Shown: piece after piece, positions 23,739 through 31,973 of the stretch
How positions within the stretch are numbered: the stretch's first letter is position 1
Layout of the letters: every line of letters begins with the position of its first letter
Source: a virus
IMG/VR virus record: IMGVR_UViG_3300028393_004717
Coordinates: 1-64,000 of that record
Strand: one strand, 5' to 3'
Length of the DNA: 64,000 nt
Position numbers and translations under genes: made by a program
The notes under the pieces: model-generated
What the model saw: only the letters and a program-made list of their open reading frames with translations
Database searches by the model: none
What the model was told of the DNA's origin: nothing

Positions 23739-25007
23739 TTAAATATGAATTTTATAAAAAATGGACTTTAAATAACTTTTTGTTATTCCATCATTTGATT
23801 TTTCTGCATAATCTTTCATCAAATGCATCATTTTAAGCTTACCTTTTTTGTCTTTTGATGCAATGTTTGTTTTTGCAAATGGATCATTTTTTATATTGTA
23901 TAATTCTTCTGGTTCCCTAAATCTAATTTTGTTATGCATCTTTATATCAGTTCTAGTTATTCCACACATACTCAAAGATTCACTGTTGCAACCACATTCA
24001 ATAAATTCATTTTTTCCATTAGACCAAAAATTAACAATATAACAATAATCTTCATTGTGTATTGCCCTAGTTTGAAAATTTCTGTTTCCCCATAATTGGC
24101 ATAAACAAGTGTAAGCATTATTTTTAAATGAAGATCCTTTTTTAATCGTATTAAAATAAGATGTTCCATCCATATCTTTTTTTTGCAATCCTAGTAATTC
24201 AAGAATGGTTGGCATTATATCCACACTAGAAACATAAGTATCGCTTATCTTAGGCTTTAAAACTTCTGGACAATGCCATATCAAAGGAATCCTACTGCTA
24301 AAATGATAACAATTAGCCTTAACAAATGGAAATGACATACCATGGTCACTAGTGAAAATTATAAGAGTGTTATCTGTTTTGCCACTTTCTTTTAAAGCAC
24401 GAATAATCTCGCCAACAGTCAAATCACACCTTTTGACCCCTTCATAATATTGTGCTAATTCAGTTCTAACTTCTGGAATATCAGGAAGGAAACCAGGCAC
24501 TTTCACACTGCTAGGATCATATCTTGTTTTTTTCTCAAATGGCCTATGTGGATAATGAGAATTTACCATGAGAAAAAAAGGATCTGGAACCGATGAAAAA
24601 AAAGACTTACAAAAGTTGTAATAAGCATTTATATTTTTACCATGACCAGTTATTTTATCGTAACCTAATATCTTCTGACTCCATTTGAATTTATGGTCTG
24701 GACATAAATGCTCCGCTTTTCCAATTATCCCAGTTGTATATCCTCTATTTTTTAAAATGTCTGGAAGTGTAGTTATATGTTCATTTATACAATTGAATCC
24801 AACAGCACCATTATTCCAAGGGTAAAGACCTGTCATCCATACTGATCTAGATGGCTGACAAAGACCTACTGTGGTGTGTGCATTTTCAAAAAATACACCT
24901 TCTTGTCCTAATTTGTCTAAATTTGGTGTTATGTCTGGAATTTCACATCCAGACATACCAGTAGAATTGTAACTCATGTCATCGGCAGATATAAATACTA
25001 TATTCAT
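23739..25007 (-). CDS. Formylglycine-dependent sulfatase
   Basis: A 422-aa sulfatase of the arylsulfatase/heparan-sulfatase superfamily. The metal site Asp9-Asp10 is in ISADDM. The C-x-P-S-R signature is CQPSR at residues 50-54, followed by the helper sequence TG at 59-60. Asp221-His222 in TSDHG complete the calcium site. The Cys must be oxidised to formylglycine; no FGE gene is seen here, so a host enzyme would do this. There is no signal peptide. I prefer ATG 25007 over the GTG at 25010, which overlaps the TAG of the upstream gene. Confidence 0.93.
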   Translation of the reverse strand: MNIVFISADDMSYNSTGMSGCEIPDITPNLDKLGQEGVFFENAHTTVGLCQPSRSVWMTGLYPWNNGAVGFNCINEHITTLPDILKNRGYTTGIIGKAEHLCPDHKFKWSQKILGYDKITGHGKNINAYYNFCKSFFSSVPDPFFLMVNSHYPHRPFEKKTRYDPSSVKVPGFLPDIPEVRTELAQYYEGVKRCDLTVGEIIRALKESGKTDNTLIIFTSDHGMSFPFVKANCYHFSSRIPLIWHCPEVLKPKISDTYVSSVDIMPTILELLGLQKKDMDGTSYFNTIKKGSSFKNNAYTCLCQLWGNRNFQTRAIHNEDYCYIVNFWSNGKNEFIECGCNSESLSMCGITRTDIKMHNKIRFREPEELYNIKNDPFAKTNIASKDKKGKLKMMHLMKDYAEKSNDGITKSYLKSIFYKIHI

Positions 25008-25009
25008 CA

Positions 25010-25414
25010 CTACCGCATAGCTTGATACAAACTTGTAATTGGAGTTAAATCCATAGACTTTGCACCCATACTAGCAACTGGAATGCCACCACACCCACCC
25101 TCTTCTTCATCTTCATCTTTGTCGTTTTTAAATGCATGGCCAACATCAGACATGTACGCTCTGCAAACCGAAATTTTATTTTCCATCCACTCATCAAGCT
25201 GGTCATGATCTTCTAGCATAGAAAGAATGAGGTCAGCGTATTCCTTTATATCTTTTAGGTTATTCATCAACATTCTGTTTCCATCGTTTGAGGCTTCAAG
25301 TTTGTTACTATCATCCGTAGCTATACTATGGTTTTCGCATCGATCATAGTACTCACTTTCAGAAATGATACCAGCTAAATAAAACTTGTAGTTTTCATTT
25401 TTTTTATCAAACAT
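25010..25414 (-). CDS. Small virion-type protein
   Basis: A 134-aa protein. The middle (DLILSMLEDHDQLDEWMENKIS and then VCRAYMSDVGHAF) has the pattern of a widespread phage structural family, where a D-x-L-x-x-W-x-x-x-K-I core is followed by a D/S-Y-hydrophobic helix. An acidic run and GGCGGIPVASMG come next. It is adjacent to and overlaps the sulfatase start. A virion role is likely by pattern; its exact place is unknown. Confidence 0.5.
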   Translation of the reverse strand: MFDKKNENYKFYLAGIISESEYYDRCENHSIATDDSNKLEASNDGNRMLMNNLKDIKEYADLILSMLEDHDQLDEWMENKISVCRAYMSDVGHAFKNDKDEDEEEGGCGGIPVASMGAKSMDLTPITSLYQAMR

Positions 25415-25452
25415 TTTAATTTTCCTTTTTCCAAAATATTAGTTTACTAATT

Positions 25453-25797
25453 TTATTTTCTTACATCAAATTTACGAGAAATATTATCTTTTTTATCATT
25501 CAATCCAAGATCATGTCCAGTCTGGTAATCATCATTCTTGCCAAATAATTTTATCTTCTTGCTAATCATCACATCGTTGTATCCACGCATAAAGTCTTCA
25601 CTTACTATTGTACGAATCGCACATGGCTTACAATATAAAACATCATCAGTCGTCTTGCATAAACTCGTATTCTTGAAAGACGCTTTTTCTTGATGATATA
25701 AGGGAAAACCACTGTAATTGTTTTCTATATCCCTATGTCTAATTCTCCCACAACCAGAAACAAATAAAAATAAAATTAAAAAACATGTAATTCTCAT
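25453..25797 (-). CDS. Putative lipoprotein
   Basis: A 114-aa protein with a lipoprotein signal peptide: MRITCFLILFLFVSGC, with the lipobox VSGC and the modified Cys at residue 16. The mature protein is polar, with a CKTTDDVLYCKPC Cys cluster. I start at ATG 25797 because GGAGATAAA lies directly upstream; 25812 would spoil the signal peptide. The gene probably encodes an envelope-anchored protein, which could act in superinfection exclusion, but that role is not shown. Confidence 0.7.
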   Translation of the reverse strand: MRITCFLILFLFVSGCGRIRHRDIENNYSGFPLYHQEKASFKNTSLCKTTDDVLYCKPCAIRTIVSEDFMRGYNDVMISKKIKLFGKNDDYQTGHDLGLNDKKDNISRKFDVRK

Positions 25798-25862
25798 TTT
25801 ATCTCCATACATTTAAATGATTACTCTTATATCATATATATGTTTTTAAGTGAGATAAATTT

Positions 25863-26222
25863 ATGGATGAGAAAAATTTTATAAGTAAAGAACAATTTAA
25901 AAAAGAAATTAATGATTATAAAAAATTTCTATTTTCAAGTAACTTGTTTTCTATGGCCATAACCTTAATATCAGCACAAACAGTTCAAAAATTTGTTTCA
26001 ATTATATCAGAAACAATATTTATGCCTTTTATAAATTATATAATAAACTCAACTGGAGGAAATTGGAGAAATCTAATATTCATACCAGTCACAGGAATGG
26101 AAATAGAACTTGGTAAGCTTTTAGGTGGAATCTTAGAATTCACAATTACCATCACATTCATTTATATAGTTTTTTCTAAAATTATAAAAAAGTTCGACCC
26201 CAATAGCGAAATTAAACATTAA
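25863..26222 (+). CDS. MscL-like membrane channel protein
   Basis: A 119-aa protein whose pattern fits the large-conductance mechanosensitive channel family. Transmembrane helix 1 (about 30-54) starts NLFSMAITLISAQTVQKFVS. A periplasmic-type loop (NSTGGNWRNLIFIPVTGMEI) follows, then TM2 (about 80-104) and a charged cytoplasmic tail (KKFDPNSEIKH). Viral MscL-like proteins are known. Here it could let solutes out at lysis or replace a holin. The match is by pattern only and lacks the full N-terminal GNV motif. Confidence 0.65.
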   Translation: MDEKNFISKEQFKKEINDYKKFLFSSNLFSMAITLISAQTVQKFVSIISETIFMPFINYIINSTGGNWRNLIFIPVTGMEIELGKLLGGILEFTITITFIYIVFSKIIKKFDPNSEIKH

Positions 26223-26877
26223 TGTCTTTCTTGGGAATGCTTGCAATCTGAGGAATTCTGGTCGTTATTGTTTTCCAATTTCTTTTTACCCATTGCATGA
26301 ATATACCTTCTGCCTTTACTGGGCCAACCTCACTGGTAGTACCTGTTTTTTGCCTTTCTAATTCATGAGTACATTCGTGAACAATCGTACTGGCAAGCTC
26401 CAAAACGCATTCCAGCGTGTCTCCATGTGACTGTAAATGTTTTTGTACATTTATATGAATGACATCAGATGATTTTATCTGATTTAAATCAACATCTGGT
26501 ATGTATTTCTTTATTACTGCCGATGGAAGAGTATTGATTTTTTGACTTGATATAAAATCATCTCCAAATTTCATTCTTATTTTACCAACAACATTTGCTC
26601 CAATTACCTTCTTATCTTCGGCAGAACTATACATCCCATAAACACCTTTGTTTAATGTGGCTATAGTACTTATATTTAAAAGTAATTTCTGATCTCTTGG
26701 CAAAGTCTCATCATACATTTGAACTAATTTTACAGCAAATTTTGCCTTGTCGTATGCTGAATCTATTTGTCTCTCATCAACCATCTCAGTTCCAAGAGTA
26801 GATTGTTCTAACCATTGTATAAAACTTTTCAAGTTAGCCTCATTATTTAAAAATAAACTTATTATATTATTTATCAA
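26212..26877 (-). CDS. Predicted zinc metallopeptidase (HExxH)
   Basis: A 221-aa protein with HECTH at residues 167-171, the HExxH zinc motif, preceded by a helix (LELASTIV) and followed by Glu residues (E183, E190) that could be the third ligand. The N-terminal half is helical, with the shared motif LKSFIQWLEQS at about 16-26. There is no signal peptide. It overlaps the convergent MscL-like gene by 11 bp. It may be a packaged or cytoplasmic protease. A structural protein carrying a chance HExxH is less likely. Confidence 0.7.
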   Translation of the reverse strand: MINNIISLFLNNEANLKSFIQWLEQSTLGTEMVDERQIDSAYDKAKFAVKLVQMYDETLPRDQKLLLNISTIATLNKGVYGMYSSAEDKKVIGANVVGKIRMKFGDDFISSQKINTLPSAVIKKYIPDVDLNQIKSSDVIHINVQKHLQSHGDTLECVLELASTIVHECTHELERQKTGTTSEVGPVKAEGIFMQWVKRNWKTITTRIPQIASIPKKDINV

Positions 26878-26910
26878 TAATTCTGTAATTTAAAATGTAA
26901 ATAATTCAAC

Positions 26911-27495
26911 ATGAATAACATTACATTAAATTATTTGATCAAAAAAAATAAACTAAATGCAAATAGATCTTCTGGAACTGATAAAGTTAGAAGACATAGC
27001 TACATTGATGTTTACGAATCTTTGTTTGCATCAAAAAGAAATGAAAATTTGACAATTCTTGAAATTGGAACACATTTTGGTGGTTCTGCTCTTTTATGGC
27101 ATGATTATTTTCCAAAATCAAATCTTGTTCTTATTGATATAATGGATAGAACTTTGGATCAACATATGAAACAAATGAATCCAAATAGATATAAAAAAAT
27201 AATTTCAAATGCTTATTCTCAAGAAGTTGTAAGCCAAATTAAAATTGATTACCCAAATGGATTAGATATAGCCATAGATGATGGGCCACACACTCCACAA
27301 AGCCAAAAAGATTTTATACAACTTTATTTGCCCATGATGCGTAAAAATGGAATCCTTGTCATTGAAGATATAAGTAAAATTGAATATGCACATGAACTAA
27401 AAAAAATAACATCAGAAAATTACATTTCAGAAATAATAGATCTTAGACATGTAAAAAATAGATATGATGATATTATGTTAATTGTCAAAAGTTGA
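26911..27495 (+). CDS. Class I SAM-dependent methyltransferase
   Basis: A 194-aa methyltransferase of the cephalosporin-hydroxylase/O-methyltransferase type. The SAM motif I is ILEIGTHFGGSALLW, the acidic end of strand 2 is LVLIDI, and the catalytic-region strand is LDIAIDDGPHTPQSQKDF. An ILVIEDI strand follows. These proteins usually methylate sugar hydroxyls, which fits the glycan genes elsewhere in the window. A bidirectional terminator lies 50 bp downstream. Confidence 0.82.
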   Translation: MNNITLNYLIKKNKLNANRSSGTDKVRRHSYIDVYESLFASKRNENLTILEIGTHFGGSALLWHDYFPKSNLVLIDIMDRTLDQHMKQMNPNRYKKIISNAYSQEVVSQIKIDYPNGLDIAIDDGPHTPQSQKDFIQLYLPMMRKNGILVIEDISKIEYAHELKKITSENYISEIIDLRHVKNRYDDIMLIVKS

Positions 27496-27545
27496 TGAGC
27501 CATTTTCACAAACACGATTAAATAAAAAACATAATAATTTTATAA

Positions 27546-27585
27546 AAAAAGCGAGATCTATATAATTTGATAGATCTCGCTTTTT
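27546..27585. terminator. Bidirectional terminator
   Basis: A perfect 16-bp stem, GCGAGATCTAT with flanking A5/T5, and an 8-nt loop. It lies between convergent genes (methyltransferase on plus, propeller protein on minus) and has T-runs on both strands. Confidence 0.88.
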
Positions 27586-27593
27586 GTGTTTAT

Positions 27594-29717
27594 TTAGAAC
27601 AATCTTTGATTACAAACAGTAATTGCAGCGACATAAGCTCCTGCTTTGCCATTGCAAGTTCCTGCTGCAATATTAGCTCTTGTGCATTGTGGATAAAGTA
27701 ATTTCCACCCCGCACAAGTACAACCAGATGGAGTTGATGTGGTTGAAAAATGACAAGGAAAACCAATTGTGGTTGTGCAAACAGTTTTTGCACAAGATCT
27801 TATTTCCTTTACTTCTTTTACTACTAAACCTAAAAATGTTTGAGCAATCAAAGTTATATCTTCTTCACTTGTTGCAGTTTGATCCATTCTGCCAAAAGTT
27901 AAAACATATAGTTCTTTTCTTCCAGTCAAACCAGTCAAAATTTGATCAGAACTGTTTTCTATATCCTCAAAACTCTGTGTTATTCCAGATACAACACCAT
28001 CAACAATAATGATTTGATTTATAGCGGGTTCATTAGAATCATTATCATAAGAAGTTTTGTAAAATACAGCATAGTTGCTTCCATTTACACTTATATCAAT
28101 AGTACCAGTATTTGCGTATCCTTGCCCATCCTGCCCTGTTCCGCCTGTAATGCTGAATTCTTCGATACTGATATTGTTTGCACCAAGAACTAAAAGACCG
28201 GGGTACATATTAGTAAAATAAGTACTTCCAGAACCAAAATAACTTGAGCCATCTTCTATAGTTCCATCAAGTGAAGGTAAATCGTAATTTACATCATCTA
28301 TGGCTATATCATAGTTGGTTTCATTTTCATCACTCCATCCATAAAAGAAAGAATGAGTGAAAGGTATAGATTGATCATCTTGAATGCTTTCGTATGTGTT
28401 GGTTAGATTTGTATTAAAAAAGGAACCTCCATCATACATGTCATCTCCACCATCATTTATACCCATAGCTCTCATTGTTGACTTTAAAGGAGTTCCAACC
28501 AAAGCACCTACAGAGTTTAGTTTTGCACAACCACCAGCCATATCAGCATTTAGATAATTGAACTGAACTGTACAAAGGCTATCTTTATATCTGTAGAAAA
28601 ATCCTGCACAAAATATATTTCCGCTATTATCTAAGCGAATTTTTTGCACACGATCATTGAAACCTTCTCCAACCAAAAAAGTATCATCTTTTGTTCCATT
28701 AGAATTAAATCTAATAATTCGACCCAATCTTGCGTTATTGTATGCGTAGAACCAACCGCCAGCTAAAATTTTACCATCAGATTGAATGGCTAAATTTTGA
28801 ACATTTTGATCGTTTGGAAAAGCTAAACCGGGAGATGATGTTTGAAAAGTACTATCTAAATCACCATTTGTTTCTAATCTAACTATGCCAATGTTACAAG
28901 ATGATCTTTTATATGAAGTAAACCAACCTCCAACTATAACTTTACCATTAGATTGTACTTGAATATCATTAACACGATTATCGAATCCAGAACCTACATC
29001 AAAAGTTACATCTGTTGTTCCATCAGATGACAACTTAACAATTCTATTTGAAAATTGTCCACCTACATAGATATCACCACCAGAGTTGATGGCGATTGCG
29101 TATACAAAATTATTGAATGATGGCATATTTGATGTGAAAGTAGAATCAAAAGCTCCATTTACACCAAGTTTAGCCAAACGATTTGAACTATTTCCATCAT
29201 AAGTAGAAAAAATACCACCTACTAAAAGACTATCATCAGACAACACTTTACATACAAATGCGTGATTATTGAAACCATCTCCAACAACAAAAGTATTATC
29301 AATACTTCCGTTTGTATTTAATCTTACAATTTTGCTATAATAATCACCATTGACGGTTTCAAAGTGACCAATCACTATAAGTTTTCCACTTGATTGTTGT
29401 ACTATTTCACGAATATGTCCATCATATGAGTAAAATTTTGGAGATGTAAATGTTTCATCTAAAGAACCATTAGCATTAAATCTTTTTAAAACAGTGTAAT
29501 TATCACCATCGTACAAACCACTCATACCGCCAACTACAATTTTTCCATCAGATTGGATGCAAAGAGCATTTCCCATTCCAATGTAGTCATAATCTGTAAC
29601 ATCTGATAAAAAAGCATCTGGTTGATCAGCAAAATTGAATTTGTTTGGTATCAAATTAGTTACTGAAACATAACTCGTATTCATCCCTGTCAATAAATTT
29701 GGTAAAGAAATAGACAT
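27594..29717 (-). CDS. Delta-60 repeat beta-propeller virion protein with Cys-rich end
   Basis: A 707-aa protein. Residues about 45-400 hold eight or so delta-60 (DUF5122-type) repeats, recognisable as DGKIVVGG, NGSLDETF and IVRLNTNGSID variants, each about 45 residues and together folding as a beta-propeller. The next 180 residues are a beta-rich domain. The C-terminal 70 residues are Cys-rich (CAKTVC, CHFSTTSTPSGCTC, CTRANIAAGTC). The whole looks like a receptor-binding or adhesin fibre. The unusual Cys-rich end may form disulfides outside the cell. Confidence 0.78.
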   Translation of the reverse strand: MSISLPNLLTGMNTSYVSVTNLIPNKFNFADQPDAFLSDVTDYDYIGMGNALCIQSDGKIVVGGMSGLYDGDNYTVLKRFNANGSLDETFTSPKFYSYDGHIREIVQQSSGKLIVIGHFETVNGDYYSKIVRLNTNGSIDNTFVVGDGFNNHAFVCKVLSDDSLLVGGIFSTYDGNSSNRLAKLGVNGAFDSTFTSNMPSFNNFVYAIAINSGGDIYVGGQFSNRIVKLSSDGTTDVTFDVGSGFDNRVNDIQVQSNGKVIVGGWFTSYKRSSCNIGIVRLETNGDLDSTFQTSSPGLAFPNDQNVQNLAIQSDGKILAGGWFYAYNNARLGRIIRFNSNGTKDDTFLVGEGFNDRVQKIRLDNSGNIFCAGFFYRYKDSLCTVQFNYLNADMAGGCAKLNSVGALVGTPLKSTMRAMGINDGGDDMYDGGSFFNTNLTNTYESIQDDQSIPFTHSFFYGWSDENETNYDIAIDDVNYDLPSLDGTIEDGSSYFGSGSTYFTNMYPGLLVLGANNISIEEFSITGGTGQDGQGYANTGTIDISVNGSNYAVFYKTSYDNDSNEPAINQIIIVDGVVSGITQSFEDIENSSDQILTGLTGRKELYVLTFGRMDQTATSEEDITLIAQTFLGLVVKEVKEIRSCAKTVCTTTIGFPCHFSTTSTPSGCTCAGWKLLYPQCTRANIAAGTCNGKAGAYVAAITVCNQRLF

Positions 29718-29731
29718 TTATACTCCTATAT

Positions 29732-29968
29732 TTAGAAATAAAGTTCGTTGTTGCAGAAAGGACATGATTTGTTCTTTTTTGCATCTTCTACATCAAATGC
29801 AAAACGACTTTTACAAAATAAACAAATAATTTTTTCTCGACCAGACATCCAGCCTTTTGCTATCTGTTGCTTGACCATATCATCAGTTACTGTTTGTTTT
29901 TCAAACATTTCTTTGATAATTTTATTTTTCATTTCTTTGAAAATTTCATCTATTTGAGTTGCATCCAT
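29732..29968 (-). CDS. Small zinc-ribbon protein
   Basis: A 78-aa protein with two Cys pairs, CLFC (49-52) and CPFC (69-72), forming a zinc ribbon at the C-terminal end after a helical N-terminus (FKEMKNKIIKEMFEKQ). AAGGAG precedes the ATG. It lies 14 bp upstream of the propeller gene and is probably co-transcribed with it. The role is unknown. Confidence 0.6.
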   Translation of the reverse strand: MDATQIDEIFKEMKNKIIKEMFEKQTVTDDMVKQQIAKGWMSGREKIICLFCKSRFAFDVEDAKKNKSCPFCNNELYF

Positions 29969-30148
29969 AAAAATCTCCTTATAGTATTTTTACACTACAT
30001 TTATATAATGTTATATTTTTTTTTAAAGAAATAAATTAATTTTTTTTTATATTTTAAACATTATTTTTGTATATTTTTTTGAGAAAAGATCTTATATTTT
30101 TTTCAATATTAATTGTCAAAAGTTGACAAGATAAACATTTAAAATTAA
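29969..30148. other. AT-rich intergenic gap
   Basis: 180 bp of almost pure A/T with T-runs. A TATATAAATG box lies near 29999-30008 on the minus strand, about 35 nt before the zinc-ribbon ATG, and could be a promoter. No frame or strong hairpin is visible. Confidence 0.5.
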
Positions 30149-31768
30149 TCATTTATTTTTTTTATTGTATTTTTCTTTTGCTTTTTTAGATCTGCAAATT
30201 TTACACGATCTGCATAATCCGTCTGATTTTGAATTGTCTGGAGAGAAAAGTTTAAATTCCAATATTTGCAAACAGTTAACGCATTCTTTCTTTCCGTAAG
30301 CTACATGAGGATTGTTTTTTTGCAAATGTGGCTTCGCTCTACTTCCTGTTATATGACCTCCCTCACGCTCACATATGTAGCGACCATTTCTGGCTATATT
30401 CTTATCGTGCGTAAGTCTTAGCGGAGTATGTTCCTCGTTGCAGAAGGAGCAAAATAAGGTAATTTTGTCGTTGGCAATATGGGTGTGGTAATATCTTTTT
30501 GATTTTTTATTGGCATTTTTCTTTGACTGCTCTTGAAATGTTTTGTCTCCTTGAGTTTCAGCAAGGTATTTCTTGGCCCAAGAAACTATATCCTTATCCG
30601 ATACAAGTTGGCTATCATCTTCAGTCCATAATTTAAATTTTAATCCTTTTTTTGCTGCGAAATCCTTCGAATCATTGATTTGATCGATCACAGTTTGATG
30701 TTTTAACCATAGTTTTGGCTTTATTTCCCATATTTCTGTTCCACTATTTAATTCTACATAGAGGTCTGGATTTCTCCATGATTTCTCTCCACGGAAAACT
30801 TCACAACGACAAAAAGATTTAACTGAAGGATTTGATTCTAAAAGAAATAGGCATCTTAGTTCATATGATGAAGAAAAATAAATAGGTGAATTGTTTTTTT
30901 CGGATTGAAAGTAACCTCTAATGTGCGAATGTTTGAAGTCTCCACTAGCGTGTTGACTGGCACATTTTTTCGAGATGTTTTCCTTCCATGTCATTCGAAC
31001 CTCTGGCTTTAAATTCATAACCCAACGATTTTTTCCATAATCATAAATTCGTACAAGACCACGACTAAAGGCCCATTCGGATTCGGTCATACCATCTGGA
31101 CATTTGCTACTAGATTTCTTCTGGCTTTGTTTGCTTAATCGTCTTTGCAATATGGTGTTTAAGTACGAATAATCAGACTTGTGTTTCTTTTCAAGGGTAA
31201 ATCCAATAGATTCATAGACTTTTCCAATACTCATACGATTGTCGCTGAAACTTATGATTTCATCATAGTCCATTTTCTTTGCCCAATCTACGGCTTTTTT
31301 TAGTAACTTCCCAGCACCACCAATCACTTGTGTTTTGGTTCGGAAACATAGTCGATCTAAAACAATTTTGTTTTCAGATATCTGTCGGCTATGTCTTCCA
31401 AGTGACATGACACCAACTAATTCTTCTTTGTGCCAAAGACCAAAATATACTATTCCAAGATTGTTTGATCCTTGAATGTGAAATTCTTCTAAAAATGATT
31501 TTGAATCTAATTTTGAAAGTTCTTTTACCTCACAATTTCTAGCTGACAATCTTTTCGAGTAACAACCAGCCTTGGACAACAAAAGTCCTTCCCATTGTTT
31601 TCTTCTAGAAGACCATTCGTCTGAAAAAACGACTATATTTGTTCCCGAAGAAGGCGTTTTAAACTTTGAAAACGATTTTGAATCGGACAAATCGACAAAG
31701 TCAATTGCGAGTTCAATACCAATACTTTGCAGCCATTCTTGTGGTGTTGTTTGTTTCATTTTAGCCAT
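30149..31768 (-). CDS. Free-standing homing endonuclease: GNAT-like plus PD-(D/E)XK plus zinc fingers
   Basis: A 539-aa mosaic protein. Residues about 40-215 match the GNAT-like domain often fused to phage homing endonucleases (FSDEWSSRRKQWEG, then IVYFGLWHKEELVGVMSLGRH, and VIGGAGKLLKKAVDW). Residues 300-385 look like a PD-(D/E)XK/TnsA-type nuclease, with SSYELRCLFLLES giving the Glu, NPDLYV the Asp and EIWEIKPK the ExK. The C-terminal third has Cys pairs (CSFC, CVNC, CRSC, CKIC) for DNA-binding zinc fingers. It sits directly downstream of the major capsid gene, a classic site for free-standing homing endonucleases. Confidence 0.8.
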   Translation of the reverse strand: MAKMKQTTPQEWLQSIGIELAIDFVDLSDSKSFSKFKTPSSGTNIVVFSDEWSSRRKQWEGLLLSKAGCYSKRLSARNCEVKELSKLDSKSFLEEFHIQGSNNLGIVYFGLWHKEELVGVMSLGRHSRQISENKIVLDRLCFRTKTQVIGGAGKLLKKAVDWAKKMDYDEIISFSDNRMSIGKVYESIGFTLEKKHKSDYSYLNTILQRRLSKQSQKKSSSKCPDGMTESEWAFSRGLVRIYDYGKNRWVMNLKPEVRMTWKENISKKCASQHASGDFKHSHIRGYFQSEKNNSPIYFSSSYELRCLFLLESNPSVKSFCRCEVFRGEKSWRNPDLYVELNSGTEIWEIKPKLWLKHQTVIDQINDSKDFAAKKGLKFKLWTEDDSQLVSDKDIVSWAKKYLAETQGDKTFQEQSKKNANKKSKRYYHTHIANDKITLFCSFCNEEHTPLRLTHDKNIARNGRYICEREGGHITGSRAKPHLQKNNPHVAYGKKECVNCLQILEFKLFSPDNSKSDGLCRSCKICRSKKAKEKYNKKNK

Positions 31769-31888
31769 TGTTTAAGTGTAAAGTCAAATGCCCTACTCCT
31801 AAAGAGGACTTTGCTTTTATTGTATCATTTTTATTTAATTTTTTATGCTTATATTATTACACTTTTTAAATAGTAAGCACCATTAAAT

Positions 31889-31929
31889 AAAAAAACCCAC
31901 TCAGCTTAACACTAAGTGGGGTTTTTTTT
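31889..31929. terminator. Bidirectional terminator downstream of the capsid gene
   Basis: A stem of CCCACTCAG/CTAAGTGGGG type, with a 7-nt loop and A7 and T8 tails on either side. It is the likely end of the minus-strand head transcript, separating it from the homing endonuclease gene. Confidence 0.88.
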
Positions 31930-31973
31930 ATTATTCTAAAACTTTATGTTAGTTTAAGAATAGAGTGTAAAAA

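Noticed and set aside
27590-28193. Short frames within the delta-60 gene
   Set aside because: They are out-of-frame readings of one long, well-supported gene.
31769-31973. Possible tRNA or small RNA gene in the 205-bp gap after the capsid gene
   Set aside because: No T-loop-like GTTCRA or cloverleaf was found; the gap holds the bidirectional terminator and plain AT-rich sequence.
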